In this document: piece after piece, positions 26,102-35,806 of the stretch
Layout of the letters: the number at the start of each line of letters is the position of its first letter
Numbering within the stretch: position 1 is the stretch's first letter
NCBI GenBank assembly: GCA_964596645.1
Contig: CAZQVB010000008.1
Location: 62,001 to 126,000 of the forward strand
DNA length: 64,000 nucleotides
Direction: 5' to 3'
DNA from: CAVQEK01 sp964596645
GTDB taxonomy: Bacteria > Bacteroidota > Bacteroidia > Cytophagales > Cyclobacteriaceae
Made by a program: the position numbers and the translations under genes
The notes under the pieces: generated by a model
What the model saw: only the letters and a program-made list of their open reading frames with translations
What the model was told of the DNA's origin: nothing
Database searches by the model: none

Positions 26102-27724
26102 TCAAAAATGATATGGAATTTTGCGCTCAACCTCTTTCCATGGCAGCACATTATTCGCAGCAGCCCAGTGATTGTACTTGGTGATAAGTCTATCAAGCAG
26201 GTCAGGTTGCTTTTGAGCAATATTGGTGGTCTCGCTACGGTCATTGGCGAGGTTGTAAAGTTCCCAGCCATGTTCGGCGCGCTTTACCAGTTTCCATTCT
26301 CCTTCTATGAGCGCGGCGTTGCCCATATGTTCAAAATATAATGGCCTCTGCTCCAGATGGCCTTCTCCCGAAAGCAGGGGCACCAGGCTTGTGCCCTCCA
26401 GCGGTTTTAGTACCTCACCATACATTTTGTCAGGATAGTGGGTTTGGGCTAGTTCAGCTATGGTTGGCAACACATCCACAATATGGGTGGCAGGGTTGTA
26501 AATTTTGTTCTGTTCAAAATGCCCGGGATACCAGGCGATAAATGGAGAGGCAATACCACCTTCGTAAGCATCGGTTTTGAAGTATCTAAAAGGCGTATTG
26601 CTCACATTGGCCCAGCTTTTTCCGTAGCCTGTAAACGACTCGGGTTTGCCGGCCAAAGCATCTGCCTGCAACCGCGGATGTGCGTATTTATTGCTCGCCA
26701 GATCGCCCGCTGTAGAAGCGCCATTATCTGAAAGAAAAAATATGGCGGTATGGTTCAGTTGACCGGTTGCTTCTAAATGATCGAGTAGCCTTCCTATGTT
26801 TTGGTCGAGGCGATCGACCATGGCGGCATACACCGCCATCAAGTGCGCTTCATGCTGCCTTTCATCCTCAGTAAGCTGTTGCCAGTCTCTTTCGGCCGGA
26901 TTTTTTTCCGACAGCTGAGTGTCGCTGCTGAGCAGCCCGAGACTTTTCAATCGCTTATACCTGGCTTTTCTTATCGCTTCCCAGCCTTCCTTGTATGTGT
27001 TTTCATATTTGATGATGTCTTCCGGCAGAGCATGCAATGGCCAGTGCGGTGCAGTATAGGAGAGGTATAAAAAGAAGGGTTTTTCTGTGTCGTGCCCATC
27101 AATCAATTTGATGGCTTCATCAGTGTACAGGTCGGTGGCATAAAAGTCGGTATCGCTCAGGTCAAGCGGCAGATTATCGCGCACCACAGTAAGCTGATTG
27201 CCAGGAGGCCAGTTTTCATTGCGGTAGGGGAGAAAATCAAAATAACTGGCCGCGCCCTGAATCAGGGCAAAGCACTGATCGAAGCCATGTTGTAAAGGCC
27301 AATGCTCCTGCTCTTCACCAACATGCCACTTTCCGGAAAGGTAGGTGGCATAGCCCGCCTGGCGCAGCACATCGGCCATGGTGATGGTCTGGTCGTTGAA
27401 GTAGCCCTGATACTCGGGAATGGACACGTTGATATCCGTCATGGCGCCAACCCCCGCCTGGTGCGGATACAAGCCCGTGAGCAAAGCTGCCCGGGATGGA
27501 CAACAGCGGGCATTGTTGTAGAAACTGCTGAGCCGAACACCCTCAGCAGCCAGGCGGTCCAGGTGCGGAGTTTCTATTTCTGCACCAAAGCAACCGATAT
27601 CTGAGTAGCCCATATCATCGGCCAGTATTACTATGATGTTTGGCTTGTCCACCGGTTCAGCGTATGGTTTGCATGCTGCCGCTGCGAAAGCCAGGAAAGA
27701 TATGATCAATGGTGCGCGGATCAT
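26102..27724 (-). CDS. Lipoprotein arylsulfatase-type sulfatase (S1 family)
   Basis: 540 residues from the ATG at 27724; an ATG at 27757 is also in frame. The chosen start gives a lipoprotein signal (LAFAAAAC, lipidated Cys18). The metal-binding NIIVILADDMGYSDIGCFG leads to the sulfatase signature CCPSRAALLTG, where Cys74 (C-x-P-S-R) should be converted to formylglycine. The other active-site blocks (SGKWHVG, FFLSDNGAST, LYNLANDRSETTN) are present, so the gene looks intact. It removes sulfate esters from a glycan, probably at the surface. The neighbouring GH65 gene is broken. No anaerobic maturase gene is in the window. Confidence 0.93.
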   Translation of the reverse strand: MIRAPLIISFLAFAAAACKPYAEPVDKPNIIVILADDMGYSDIGCFGAEIETPHLDRLAAEGVRLSSFYNNARCCPSRAALLTGLYPHQAGVGAMTDINVSIPEYQGYFNDQTITMADVLRQAGYATYLSGKWHVGEEQEHWPLQHGFDQCFALIQGAASYFDFLPYRNENWPPGNQLTVVRDNLPLDLSDTDFYATDLYTDEAIKLIDGHDTEKPFFLYLSYTAPHWPLHALPEDIIKYENTYKEGWEAIRKARYKRLKSLGLLSSDTQLSEKNPAERDWQQLTEDERQHEAHLMAVYAAMVDRLDQNIGRLLDHLEATGQLNHTAIFFLSDNGASTAGDLASNKYAHPRLQADALAGKPESFTGYGKSWANVSNTPFRYFKTDAYEGGIASPFIAWYPGHFEQNKIYNPATHIVDVLPTIAELAQTHYPDKMYGEVLKPLEGTSLVPLLSGEGHLEQRPLYFEHMGNAALIEGEWKLVKRAEHGWELYNLANDRSETTNIAQKQPDLLDRLITKYNHWAAANNVLPWKEVERKIPYHF

Positions 27725-27776
27725 AGCTTGCAGGTCTTTGAGCAAAGATTTTGTCATCTTCAGCGCCTTGTATTTA

Positions 27777-29835
27777 TTATTCTTTTATTTCAAAAGTCTG
27801 GTTATTGCCGATGCCCTTCAGCTGCATAGACTTCCAGCCCACTGGCAACAGTGGGTCTTTTTGAACCAATCCCTGCTCAGTAAAATGCAAACCTCCAAAA
27901 CCCAGTATCACCGCCTGCAACAGCCCCCCGGCCGAGGTACCGAAATAAGTAGAGAGTTTGGTTTGCCGCAACGATAGTATATGGAAGGGCCCTTTTAGAT
28001 ACGGCAGCAACGCTTTCTCAAACAGGCGGCTGGCCTCCTCACGATCGCCGGCACGGGCGGCGGCGCCGGCAAACATGCAATAGCTCATGTTTGGGCCTTC
28101 AGGGTCTATGCGGTTTTCATAATATTTCAGATTCTTATGAATGGTTTCCTGGTCGGTGACCACATCCAGAGGAAAAGCGATGAGGTTTACGTCGGCCTGC
28201 TTGATCATTTCGCCTTGGTATGTGTCATGCTCCCGCACCGTACCGTCATCAAATCTTCTGATGATCAAGTGGTCTGCTACTTCTTTCCAGGCGGGTTCTG
28301 CTCACAGCCGCTTTTAACACCTGCCGGGCGGCGCCATTGGTGAAGGCATCGTTATCTACATTGATGGCAAATTCGTCGGAACCCACCACATTTTTTATTT
28401 CGTATGCACCTTCAGCGTTCTTTTCGGCACGGCTCACCCAAAAGTCAGCGACTTCTTTCAGCACAGGAAATCCTCTTTCCCGAAGCCATTTTGCATCTTG
28501 TGTCACACAGTAATAGCGCCAGAAGGCCAGGCCCACATCGCTGGTGATGTGGTGCTGAAAAGGCCCCGTGAGGTAAAGCAGCGAGGTCTGCTCCTCACCG
28601 CTGCTGCCCGACTCCCAGGGAAACATAGCGCCCTGGTAGCCGTGGGCGGCAGCATTTTGTTTGGCCATATCCAGACGCTCCCAGCGGTATTCCAGCATCG
28701 ATTTGGCCGCTTCAGGATTGATGAGCAGCAAGGCGGGATAAATCCAGAAATCAGCGTCCCACAGTGTTTTGTAGCCCCAGTAGTCTACCCCCAGGCCCAT
28801 GCAGGCACTGCTAAACTTAGTACCCGGCCTCACAAAAGAATTAATGCTGAACATCATCTGCCGGATGTTTTTATTCATTTCAGGGGCACCGTGAATAACA
28901 ATATCGGTTTGTTGCCAAAAAGCTTCCCAGGCGGCCTTATGCTGGCTGATTACTTTTTCAGGGCCTTTCAGGAAGGTGTAGATATTCAGCCGGGCCGTTT
29001 CCTTTTGCGGATCGGTATAGTTGTACGTGGTGCCCACCGAGCCAATCAGGTAAAAGGTGATGCTTTCCCCTTTGCGCAGCATTTTTTCAAAACCCAACGA
29101 AGGGCTTCCCTCCCCATCATCGGTGTAGGTCAGTGCGGGTTTTTCCTCATCGTTGAAGTAAAAGGAGGTGCTGGTGGCCAAAGTATATTTGCCGCCAGGG
29201 CTGGTGGCCGAGGCTGTAAATAGTGGGATCTCTCTTTCGCGCAGTTGGGTGAGGTATTGGGAAGACTGAAACCGGTAAGGGTGCGCCATACTCATGGTGT
29301 TTTTCACACTAAAAAACCGGTCTTCCTGAGCGCTTATCGTCATTTTCACAATGCCTGTTTGCGACATGTGCTTGAGGGCGTACACCGTATGCTGCACCTT
29401 CAGTCCTTCAAATCCAAAACTTGTTTTAAACCAGCCTTCTCGAAAATTGAACTCCTGCTGCCAGTTTTCCAACTGCTCCAGACCGGTATCGGAAAAACGC
29501 CTGCCTTTGAGAAAATCCGCCTCTTCGGTTTGGCTGTCTTCTACATCCATTACGATCAGTTCCAGCTGGCTAAAATCTATAGCCTGAACCGAGCTTTCCA
29601 CCCCGCTTTTTCCAGGAAATTTGTCAAAAACTCCATTCAGCTGTACGCGGTTGCCTTGCAGTGCTTTTTCTGAAAGCGTAATGCCGTAAATCCCGTTGGC
29701 CAGTGTCACCGGAGCGTATTCCTTGTGGCCTGGTTTGGCTACTCTGGTCCATTCATCTTCAGCGCTTTGCGCATACGATACGGCATTGATGCTTATTAAT
29801 ATTACAATGCTATAAATCCACTGTCGAATAGTCAT
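27777..29835 (-). pseudogene. GH65-family glycoside hydrolase, frameshifted
   Basis: Two frames together make one ~690-residue exported GH65 protein. Frame 1 (29835 to 28249) has a signal peptide and the catalytic domain: WGYKTLWDADFWIYPALLLINP, ENAAAHGYQGAMFPWES-type segment and VGSDEFAINVDNDAFTN with the probable acid Glu488. It then runs out of family sequence after QVLKAAV and stops. Frame 2 (about 28301 to 27777) resumes with AEPAWKEVADHLIIRRFDDGTV and the C-terminal domain. The joint is near 28285-28310; about 7-15 expected residues between LKAA and WKEVA seem missing, so a short deletion rather than a single base slip is likely. The nearest relatives I can name are acid trehalase/ATHL1 (PGGHG)-type enzymes. 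Sequencing error cannot be excluded. Confidence 0.8.
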
Positions 29836-29917
29836 TTTGATATAGCGCTATTGGTTAAAAAAAATATATAGTAATCGGCGATTTATTGATTCGTTATGAG
29901 CAGAGCTTTTCACATGA

Positions 29918-30343
29918 TTAGTCGGGAAGGGCGCCCTGCCAGCCCTGTTGTTGAATGGCCTTCATCTCTTGCACAACCTCGGGGTGTGTGTCGGCTATAT
30001 TTCTCAGGTTGAAGGGATCATTGATACGGTCAAATAATTGTACACTGTCGCCGGCGAAGTCAATCAGATTGAATTGCTTGGTTTTTACTCCTAGAATATT
30101 CACCGCATACGCCCGGTGATGGAAGGCGGCCTTTTTCCATGGACGCGCAGGATTTTCCAACAAAGGGCGAAAGCTTAAGCCTTCCAGAGGCTGTGGTGGC
30201 GACGGGAGTTGGCATAAGTCGATGAGTGTAGGATACACATCTACCAATTCTACCAGCGCAGGGCTCCGCGATCCGTTCTGCTTGTTGTTGGGTACCCGCA
30301 CCAGCATAGGCACCATGGTTTCATCGTCAAAACAATTCACCAC
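29918..30343 (-). pseudogene. C-terminal sulfatase remnant
   Basis: An open frame of about 140 codons resembles only the last third of an iduronate-2-sulfatase-like sulfatase: MVPMLVRVPN, LVELVDVYPTLIDLCQLP, LEGLSFRPLLENPARPWKKAAF and the closing LFDRINDPFNLRNIADTHPEVV. There is no formylglycine site or metal-binding N-terminus, and upstream in frame a TAA lies at 30368-30370. The only possible start is a GTG. It is best read as the relic of a second sulfatase gene deleted at its 5' end. Confidence 0.75.
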
Positions 30344-30491
30344 AGAATTGTCAGCTTTTAATTGTATTTAAAAAACCTATAGTTGCTGCCGATAGGCTAA
30401 TTGATGAATGACAAATCTCCGCTATGACTCGATCAGGCAATAGTCAGCCATATGCTTTATTATCCTTCAACCCGCTTTCCGTATACTCTCC

Positions 30492-31472
30492 CTACCCTTC
30501 CTCCGCTTCTTTTACTTCCACCACTTCGTAGGCATTTTTGCCCTCCTGCTCTATGGGTTGGTAGTAGGTTTCGCCCAGCTTTACGTAAGTGACATCACCC
30601 ATTTTCACTTCTTCGCCACCTTCGGGCAGGTTGGCCACTATGGTGCCGGCTGTGGGTGGCACTACGGTATATCCGGCATCTGTTTTTTCGTAATACGTAC
30701 CGCCAAAGTAGTAGTAAGTCTTTTCATTCACCACCACCTTTTCGGAGCCCTCAGGTATCATTTTCACAGTGGCGCCTACCGGAGCTTCTACCACCTGATA
30801 TCCATTATCATGCTCTTGGTAATACACGCCCTGATCGTATTGGTATTGTTGGCTTTCTACACTTACTATAATGGCCGTGGTGGCCATAGTAGCAACGAAA
30901 AAGCCCCAGGGATGCCAGACTGGGCCCCAGTAAAACGGGCGATAGGGGTGATAATAGTAGGGATGGTAGGCATAAAAATGAAATCCACCATACCGATAGG
31001 GAGGACGCACATAGGGCCGCGGATTGGGTCGTACCACCGTGTGCCGGTTGTTGCGAATATTTACATGCTTGCTGTTGTCTACATTGATGTTAATGTTGTT
31101 GCGTCCTTTGTCGACATCCACCCGATTACCCGGAGCACGGTCTTTTGTTTGCCTGTCGCGGGCGGTTTCGCGGGTAGGTGCTTTTCTGTCATTGCGGTTG
31201 CCTCCGGAAGCTGGGCGCTGAACATCGCGGGTGGGCGTGGAAGGGCGTTCGAAATTGCGCGTGTTGCGTTGGCTGCCACCATTGATGGAACGTTGGGGCC
31301 TGTTGAATTGCTGAGGCGCACCGCCAAATGTACGACCACCGCCCACTGCAGGCCTTGCACCACCACGGCCTCCTCCGCGGTGTGGCATACGCTGTGCTTC
31401 GGCGTATTGAGACAGCAGCAGTAGCATGGAGAAGAGAACGGCAGTATATCCGGAAAAAATGTATCGCTTCAT
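30492..31472 (-). CDS. DUF6515-like exported protein, Gly/Arg/Asn-rich
   Basis: 326 residues from the ATG at 31472; a longer frame would overlap the upstream gene. A signal peptide (MKRYIFSGYTAVLFSMLLLLSQYAEAQ) is followed by a low-complexity Gly-Arg-Asn stretch (about 28-130), then an aromatic region rich in Tyr, His and Pro (RPYVRPPYRYGG, YYHPYRPFYWGPVWHP), one hydrophobic helix (WGFFVATMATTAIIV) and a C-terminal part with repeated YYY..G.YYE motifs (VVNEKTYYYFGGTYYEKTDAGYTVV) typical of DUF6515. Function unknown; probably cell-envelope. The DUF2092 gene lies 24 nt upstream. Confidence 0.75.
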   Translation of the reverse strand: MKRYIFSGYTAVLFSMLLLLSQYAEAQRMPHRGGGRGGARPAVGGGRTFGGAPQQFNRPQRSINGGSQRNTRNFERPSTPTRDVQRPASGGNRNDRKAPTRETARDRQTKDRAPGNRVDVDKGRNNININVDNSKHVNIRNNRHTVVRPNPRPYVRPPYRYGGFHFYAYHPYYYHPYRPFYWGPVWHPWGFFVATMATTAIIVSVESQQYQYDQGVYYQEHDNGYQVVEAPVGATVKMIPEGSEKVVVNEKTYYYFGGTYYEKTDAGYTVVPPTAGTIVANLPEGGEEVKMGDVTYVKLGETYYQPIEQEGKNAYEVVEVKEAEEG

Positions 31473-31495
31473 GGCAGAGTGTGTTTTTAGAGTGT

Positions 31496-32221
31496 TCAAT
31501 TGGCAATTGGGGCTACGGCAACTTGTCGTGCGCCTGGTGGAGGTATAAATTGAAATATGGCTTCAGGCAGGTCAGGGTTCAATTGCCATTGGGAAAAAGT
31601 AGCTTCATATTGAGGGCAATCTTTTAAGCTGCGATAAGTCATCACATATTTGAGTGGCATGGTGATGCCGTCGTCAGCAAGCCATATTTGCAGGGTAAGC
31701 TGATCGTTGGTGGCCAGTATGTGATACGCAGGCACGCCATTTATTTTTACTTTTCCCATGAACTGCACATCTGGAAAGAAATCCAGCAGGTCGTCTACAA
31801 AAGTAGGATAGAAGAAATCTGCTGCCGGAAAATCAATTCCATACACACTACTCACGCTATCGATGGCAGCAATAATGGTTGGTGGTGCTTTTACCACTAT
31901 ATAGTTGTTCTCATCGTAGTCGTAGTATGCCAGCTGCTGCCCATTGTACCAGTAGCCTTTATGGCCATTGTGATCTTCACTTTGTATCAACATCTTGTCG
32001 GGCCCCAGCATATGCACCTCGTGGCTGCCAAAGTGTTTTACTAAACCCACAGGGCCCTGCAGCTTATCCTCAGAGGTTTCAAGATGAAAACGAACAGAGC
32101 CCAGATCGCCAATCACGGCGCTCATGCGGTCGAGCAGCACTATAGCCACGCTATCGTGTTGTGCCTGCTGCGCATGCGCCAGGGTAGGCATGAGCAGTAA
32201 TACAATCAAAAAATTCTTCAT
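31496..32221 (-). CDS. DUF2092-family exported protein
   Basis: 241 residues from the ATG at 32221 (MKNFLIVLLLMPTLAHAQ, signal peptide). The mature part is all beta, with KMLIQSEDHNGHKGYWYNGQQLAYYDYDENNY and AYHILATNDQLTLQIWLADDGITMPLKYVMTYRS, which match DUF2092, a family related to LolA/LolB-like lipoprotein-binding folds. This suggests a periplasmic protein that binds a hydrophobic ligand, but this is inference. It and DUF6515 form a two-gene unit. Confidence 0.75.
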   Translation of the reverse strand: MKNFLIVLLLMPTLAHAQQAQHDSVAIVLLDRMSAVIGDLGSVRFHLETSEDKLQGPVGLVKHFGSHEVHMLGPDKMLIQSEDHNGHKGYWYNGQQLAYYDYDENNYIVVKAPPTIIAAIDSVSSVYGIDFPAADFFYPTFVDDLLDFFPDVQFMGKVKINGVPAYHILATNDQLTLQIWLADDGITMPLKYVMTYRSLKDCPQYEATFSQWQLNPDLPEAIFQFIPPPGARQVAVAPIAN

Positions 32222-32576
32222 GTGGTGGTGGTTTATAATCTTGAAAAAAACTGTATTGCGCGTAGCGCACACCATAAGCCTGGTACAAAATCGCCGTGTG
32301 ATGAGCGGTTTGGCGCACTTTTGATGACCAAGAACTGATGGGTAATGTTTTTTTAATTTACTTTTTCCTTTTCTACCCGGCAGCTGTCTTTTTCACACTT
32401 TTAATTATACAGCTTTTTGACCAAAGACGTCAGGTCGGTATTGCCAAATTTATGTGAATGTTGACCTACTGGCTGTGCAAAGGATTGTTGGCACAGACAC
32501 TACCATAAATAGTAGATTGGTGAAAGTACGGGGTGGCTCCGATGAGAAGTCCCTCCTACATACCGGGAATTTAGAT
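32222..32576. other. Intergenic stretch without a supported gene
   Basis: Lies between the DUF2092 start and the TonB-receptor stop, both on the minus strand, so it should hold the DUF2092 promoter. I see no convincing promoter, terminator, RNA gene or coding remnant; short frames here lack start context and family resemblance. Confidence 0.5.
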
Positions 32577-35045
32577 TTAATAGTCTCCGCCATCGAATCC
32601 GCCGCCACCTTCTCCGCCCCGGCCTTCGGCTTTGTTGCGGTAGTTATTGATGCGATAGCTCAACGTAAGCGTGAACGACCGTGGATCCATCTGAAATTGA
32701 TAAGAAGAATAAAAAACAGGAGTGTCGGAAACAAACTTGTACTGCATGGCGCCTATCAAGTTGCTCACCCTCAGCGTAGCCGACAGTGCGTTGTCCAGCA
32801 TATCCTGCCGCAGCGACAGGTCGGTACTGTAAAAGCCTTCCCGCCGCCCCTGTGCTGTGACTGATGGCCCGAAAAACATGCCGTTGAATTGAAAGCGCGT
32901 GGTTTCAGTGATTTTGGCCTGTATCATGGCGCGCATATCAAAGTTGGTCGATCGGCGCTCCACCTCTTCGTCGCTCACCTGGCCATCGAGCCAGTAGCGG
33001 TATATGTTGCCACTCACATTGGCCGAAAGCCACTCGTTTATTTCATAGTTGGCCATAAGCTCTACGCCGAGCGAGTAGTCATTGTTGAGGTTGTCGTAGG
33101 TATGGTACAAAATGCCATCTTCGCCGAGTTCTATCAGCCGTGTGATCTTATCGGTGGTATGGCGTAGGTAGCCTTCGGCAGAGAAAAAAGATGCATTGAG
33201 TTTTTTCTGAAAGCCGCCTTCGTAGGAGTTGGTATACTCCGGCCCCAGCGCAGGATTTCCGATTCGGATGTTGTTTCTGTCCATAATGTTCAGAAAAGGC
33301 TCCAGATAGTGGCCCCTCGGGCGCTCTATTCTCCGGCTATAGCTCAGGTAAAGCTGATCTTCTTTACCGATCTTTTTGGAAATGTGCAACGAGGGAAACA
33401 GGTCGATCCGGTCGATGTAGTTGTCCTCATCCGACAGGTTGTCCGTTACGGTGCGATAGGTGTATTCACTGCGCAAACCAATCTTGTACTCCAGGCTGCC
33501 GAGTGCATTGCCATATGTGCCGTACATGGCGTGAATGACGCGAAGCAGGTTCATGGTATTGTCCAGGTCGCCTGGGTTTAACGGCTCATCTTCACCCCAA
33601 TTTTCCTGATAAAAAGTATAATCTTCCTGCTCGTCTTCATAGCGGAACTGGTAGCCTGCTTCTGCCGTACCGTTGTCGCCAACAGGCCGGGTATAGTCGG
33701 CCTGGTAGCGCAGGTTCAGCTCACTATCCTTTTCCGAGGTGCGTGTGATGGCCGGTTCAGCATCAATGATCTGCCAATCGGGTGTGGTGAGGTACAGCTC
33801 TTGTAAGTCCTCAGATTCTCCCGGGCCCGTCTCCACATTGAAATAAGTATCAAGCACATGCCCCTGGCCCTCAAACTTGTGCTGATAGTTCACATTGAGG
33901 TTTACAAATTCGCCGCTTCGCACATCATCATTGTCGTTTACGTAGTACAGATCGGTGGTAGCCGGTGTGGTGTATTCGTAGTTGGTGCCGTAGGATGTAC
34001 GGCCAAATGAGTAACCTCCAACACTGCCCAAAAACGACAGGGTGCTCTTAGAAGTGAGAAAATAGTCGAGGCCTGCCTTGGCCGACCAGCCATCGCGAAG
34101 GCGGCTGCCCCGCCCCTGGGTTTCGATATACAGCGTGGTGTCGGAGTCGTACGTTTCCCGATAGATGTCGCGGCTGCCGGGGTTGTCTGATTTGTTGTAT
34201 TCCCCGCCTACGAAAAAGTTAATTTTATTTCGACGAATGTTGAGCAGCACATCGCCCCGGAACAGGTCCATATTGCCTCCGCTCAGGTTTATGAGTCCGG
34301 TCACTCCATCTAGTTTTTGCTTTTTTGTCACTATGTTGATGATGCCTGCAACGCCGTCCGGGTCATATTTTGCCGATGGGTTGGTGATGATCTCGATGTT
34401 TTCGATGGCGCCGGCCGGTAGTTGCCTCAGGGCATCGCTGCCTTGTATGGGGCTGGGTCTGCCATCGATCAGCACTTGAAAATTGGAATTGCCCCGCAGC
34501 AATACGTTTCCGTCTACATCTACCGTGATGGACGGAATGTTGGTGAGTGCATCGGCAGCCGTGCCACCGGCTGCATTCAGGTTTTGGTCTACGTTCACCA
34601 CTTTGCGGTCTACCTGGTACTGAAATGGCAGCTTTTCGCCCCTTATCTCCACACCTTCCAGCTCCTGCAACGCCGGCTCCAGGGCTATTTTGCCCAGGTC
34701 GAGGGCCGACTTTTGCGGCACTATTTTCAGCCCGCTCACTACCTGCTTTTCAAAGCCTATGAAATTTGCTTCTACATAAAATTGACCTACCGGAATATCT
34801 TCAACGCGAAACTGGCCGTTTTTTCCGGTGATCACTCCACCCACCAACGCCGAGTCGCGATGGCTGTACACGGCCACGTTGGCAAATTCCATTCCTTCGC
34901 CGGTGGCCGCATCCAGTACCTGCCCCGACAGTACGCCCATGTTCGGCGCACGATCCGGATCGCCTGCAGGACCTCCGGGGCGCTGAGCCAGCGCCAAAAA
35001 GCTCAACATTAGCAAAGCAGAAAGCAGTGAAAATTGCCTGTACAT
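32577..35045 (-). CDS. TonB-dependent receptor-like outer-membrane protein (OMP_b-brl_3 type)
   Basis: 822 residues. After a signal peptide (about 1-20) come a CarboxypepD_reg-like domain (about 38-115, GVLSGQVLDAATGEGMEFANVAVY), a plug (about 130-230, GTAADALTNIPSITVDVDGNVLLRGNSNFQVLIDGRP, ENIEIITNPSAKYDPDGVAGIINIVTKK) and an outer barrel ending FTLTLSYRI. Unlike most members it has Gly/Arg/Pro/Asp-rich stretches both after the signal peptide and at the C-terminus (about 25 residues). It is not paired with a SusD gene, so a role in uptake of small molecules or siderophores, rather than glycans, is possible; the ligand is unknown. Confidence 0.88.
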   Translation of the reverse strand: MYRQFSLLSALLMLSFLALAQRPGGPAGDPDRAPNMGVLSGQVLDAATGEGMEFANVAVYSHRDSALVGGVITGKNGQFRVEDIPVGQFYVEANFIGFEKQVVSGLKIVPQKSALDLGKIALEPALQELEGVEIRGEKLPFQYQVDRKVVNVDQNLNAAGGTAADALTNIPSITVDVDGNVLLRGNSNFQVLIDGRPSPIQGSDALRQLPAGAIENIEIITNPSAKYDPDGVAGIINIVTKKQKLDGVTGLINLSGGNMDLFRGDVLLNIRRNKINFFVGGEYNKSDNPGSRDIYRETYDSDTTLYIETQGRGSRLRDGWSAKAGLDYFLTSKSTLSFLGSVGGYSFGRTSYGTNYEYTTPATTDLYYVNDNDDVRSGEFVNLNVNYQHKFEGQGHVLDTYFNVETGPGESEDLQELYLTTPDWQIIDAEPAITRTSEKDSELNLRYQADYTRPVGDNGTAEAGYQFRYEDEQEDYTFYQENWGEDEPLNPGDLDNTMNLLRVIHAMYGTYGNALGSLEYKIGLRSEYTYRTVTDNLSDEDNYIDRIDLFPSLHISKKIGKEDQLYLSYSRRIERPRGHYLEPFLNIMDRNNIRIGNPALGPEYTNSYEGGFQKKLNASFFSAEGYLRHTTDKITRLIELGEDGILYHTYDNLNNDYSLGVELMANYEINEWLSANVSGNIYRYWLDGQVSDEEVERRSTNFDMRAMIQAKITETTRFQFNGMFFGPSVTAQGRREGFYSTDLSLRQDMLDNALSATLRVSNLIGAMQYKFVSDTPVFYSSYQFQMDPRSFTLTLSYRINNYRNKAEGRGGEGGGGFDGGDY

Positions 35046-35262
35046 ACTTGTATGGAATTTAGATATTCAGATAAAGGAAAAGAGAAGTGCAGGGAGAGCC
35101 AACTTTATTCATCCAAGTGCAGCATTTTATCAACGAGATGTCAATAAAACGCGGTTGTTATTGTTCCCAACGACAGCCAGGCATACATTGCAGTGGGCCA
35201 GGGTGTCTTGTATTGGGTTAAAGAGTAAGGTCAGCTACTTTGTTTTGTCGCCGAGACGATTT

Positions 35263-35784
35263 TTAGTCGACATCTTTGAAAGCCGCTGTTACCGCCGGAT
35301 GCATCAGGGCTGATTTTAAGATGGATTTCAATTCGGCTTTTTTGCAAGCATCCAGTATATCGTCTATTCTGGCAGATTTCTCCTGTAGTCCCTGTGCATC
35401 CCTCATCGCCTGTGTCAGGCTTTTTATCTGGCCTATTTTCAGCTCTTGCTCCAGCGCCGCCATCAGTACGGTCTTTACTGTGTCTGCTTTCGATTGTTGC
35501 ACTGCCGCTCCATATAGGCTTATTTCTTCTATCGCCACATTCAAAATTTCCTCACCGCGCCTCTTGCAACTTTCGCGCAGATCGCTCGATCCGGTGGCAT
35601 CGCGCAGCTCCCATGAGTTGAACTCGTACCTGATCTGCTCTATGTGCTTGCTTTTGGCATTGCCAGCACCAAAGAGCCGGTCAAGCAGCACAATGGTGCC
35701 GTCTTTCCAGGCCTCCAGATCGAAATTGGGAGCATGTAATCTTTCAATTCTGCTGTTCAGCAGCGCGATCTCTTTGTCAGGCAT
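35263..35784 (-). CDS. Hypothetical protein, helical, cytoplasmic
   Basis: 173 residues from the ATG at 35784; a longer start at 35835 would overlap the META-domain gene. It begins with KEIALLNSRIERLHAPNFDLEAWKDGTIVLLDRLFG, a block I associate with unannotated Bacteroidota proteins, and is mostly helical, with a Lys/Glu-rich C-terminal half. There is no signal peptide or membrane segment. I do not recognise a named family. It follows the META lipoprotein gene by 22 nt and may be co-transcribed. Confidence 0.65.
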   Translation of the reverse strand: MPDKEIALLNSRIERLHAPNFDLEAWKDGTIVLLDRLFGAGNAKSKHIEQIRYEFNSWELRDATGSSDLRESCKRRGEEILNVAIEEISLYGAAVQQSKADTVKTVLMAALEQELKIGQIKSLTQAMRDAQGLQEKSARIDDILDACKKAELKSILKSALMHPAVTAAFKDVD

Positions 35785-35806
35785 ATTATATTCTTTAGCA
35801 GCCTTG

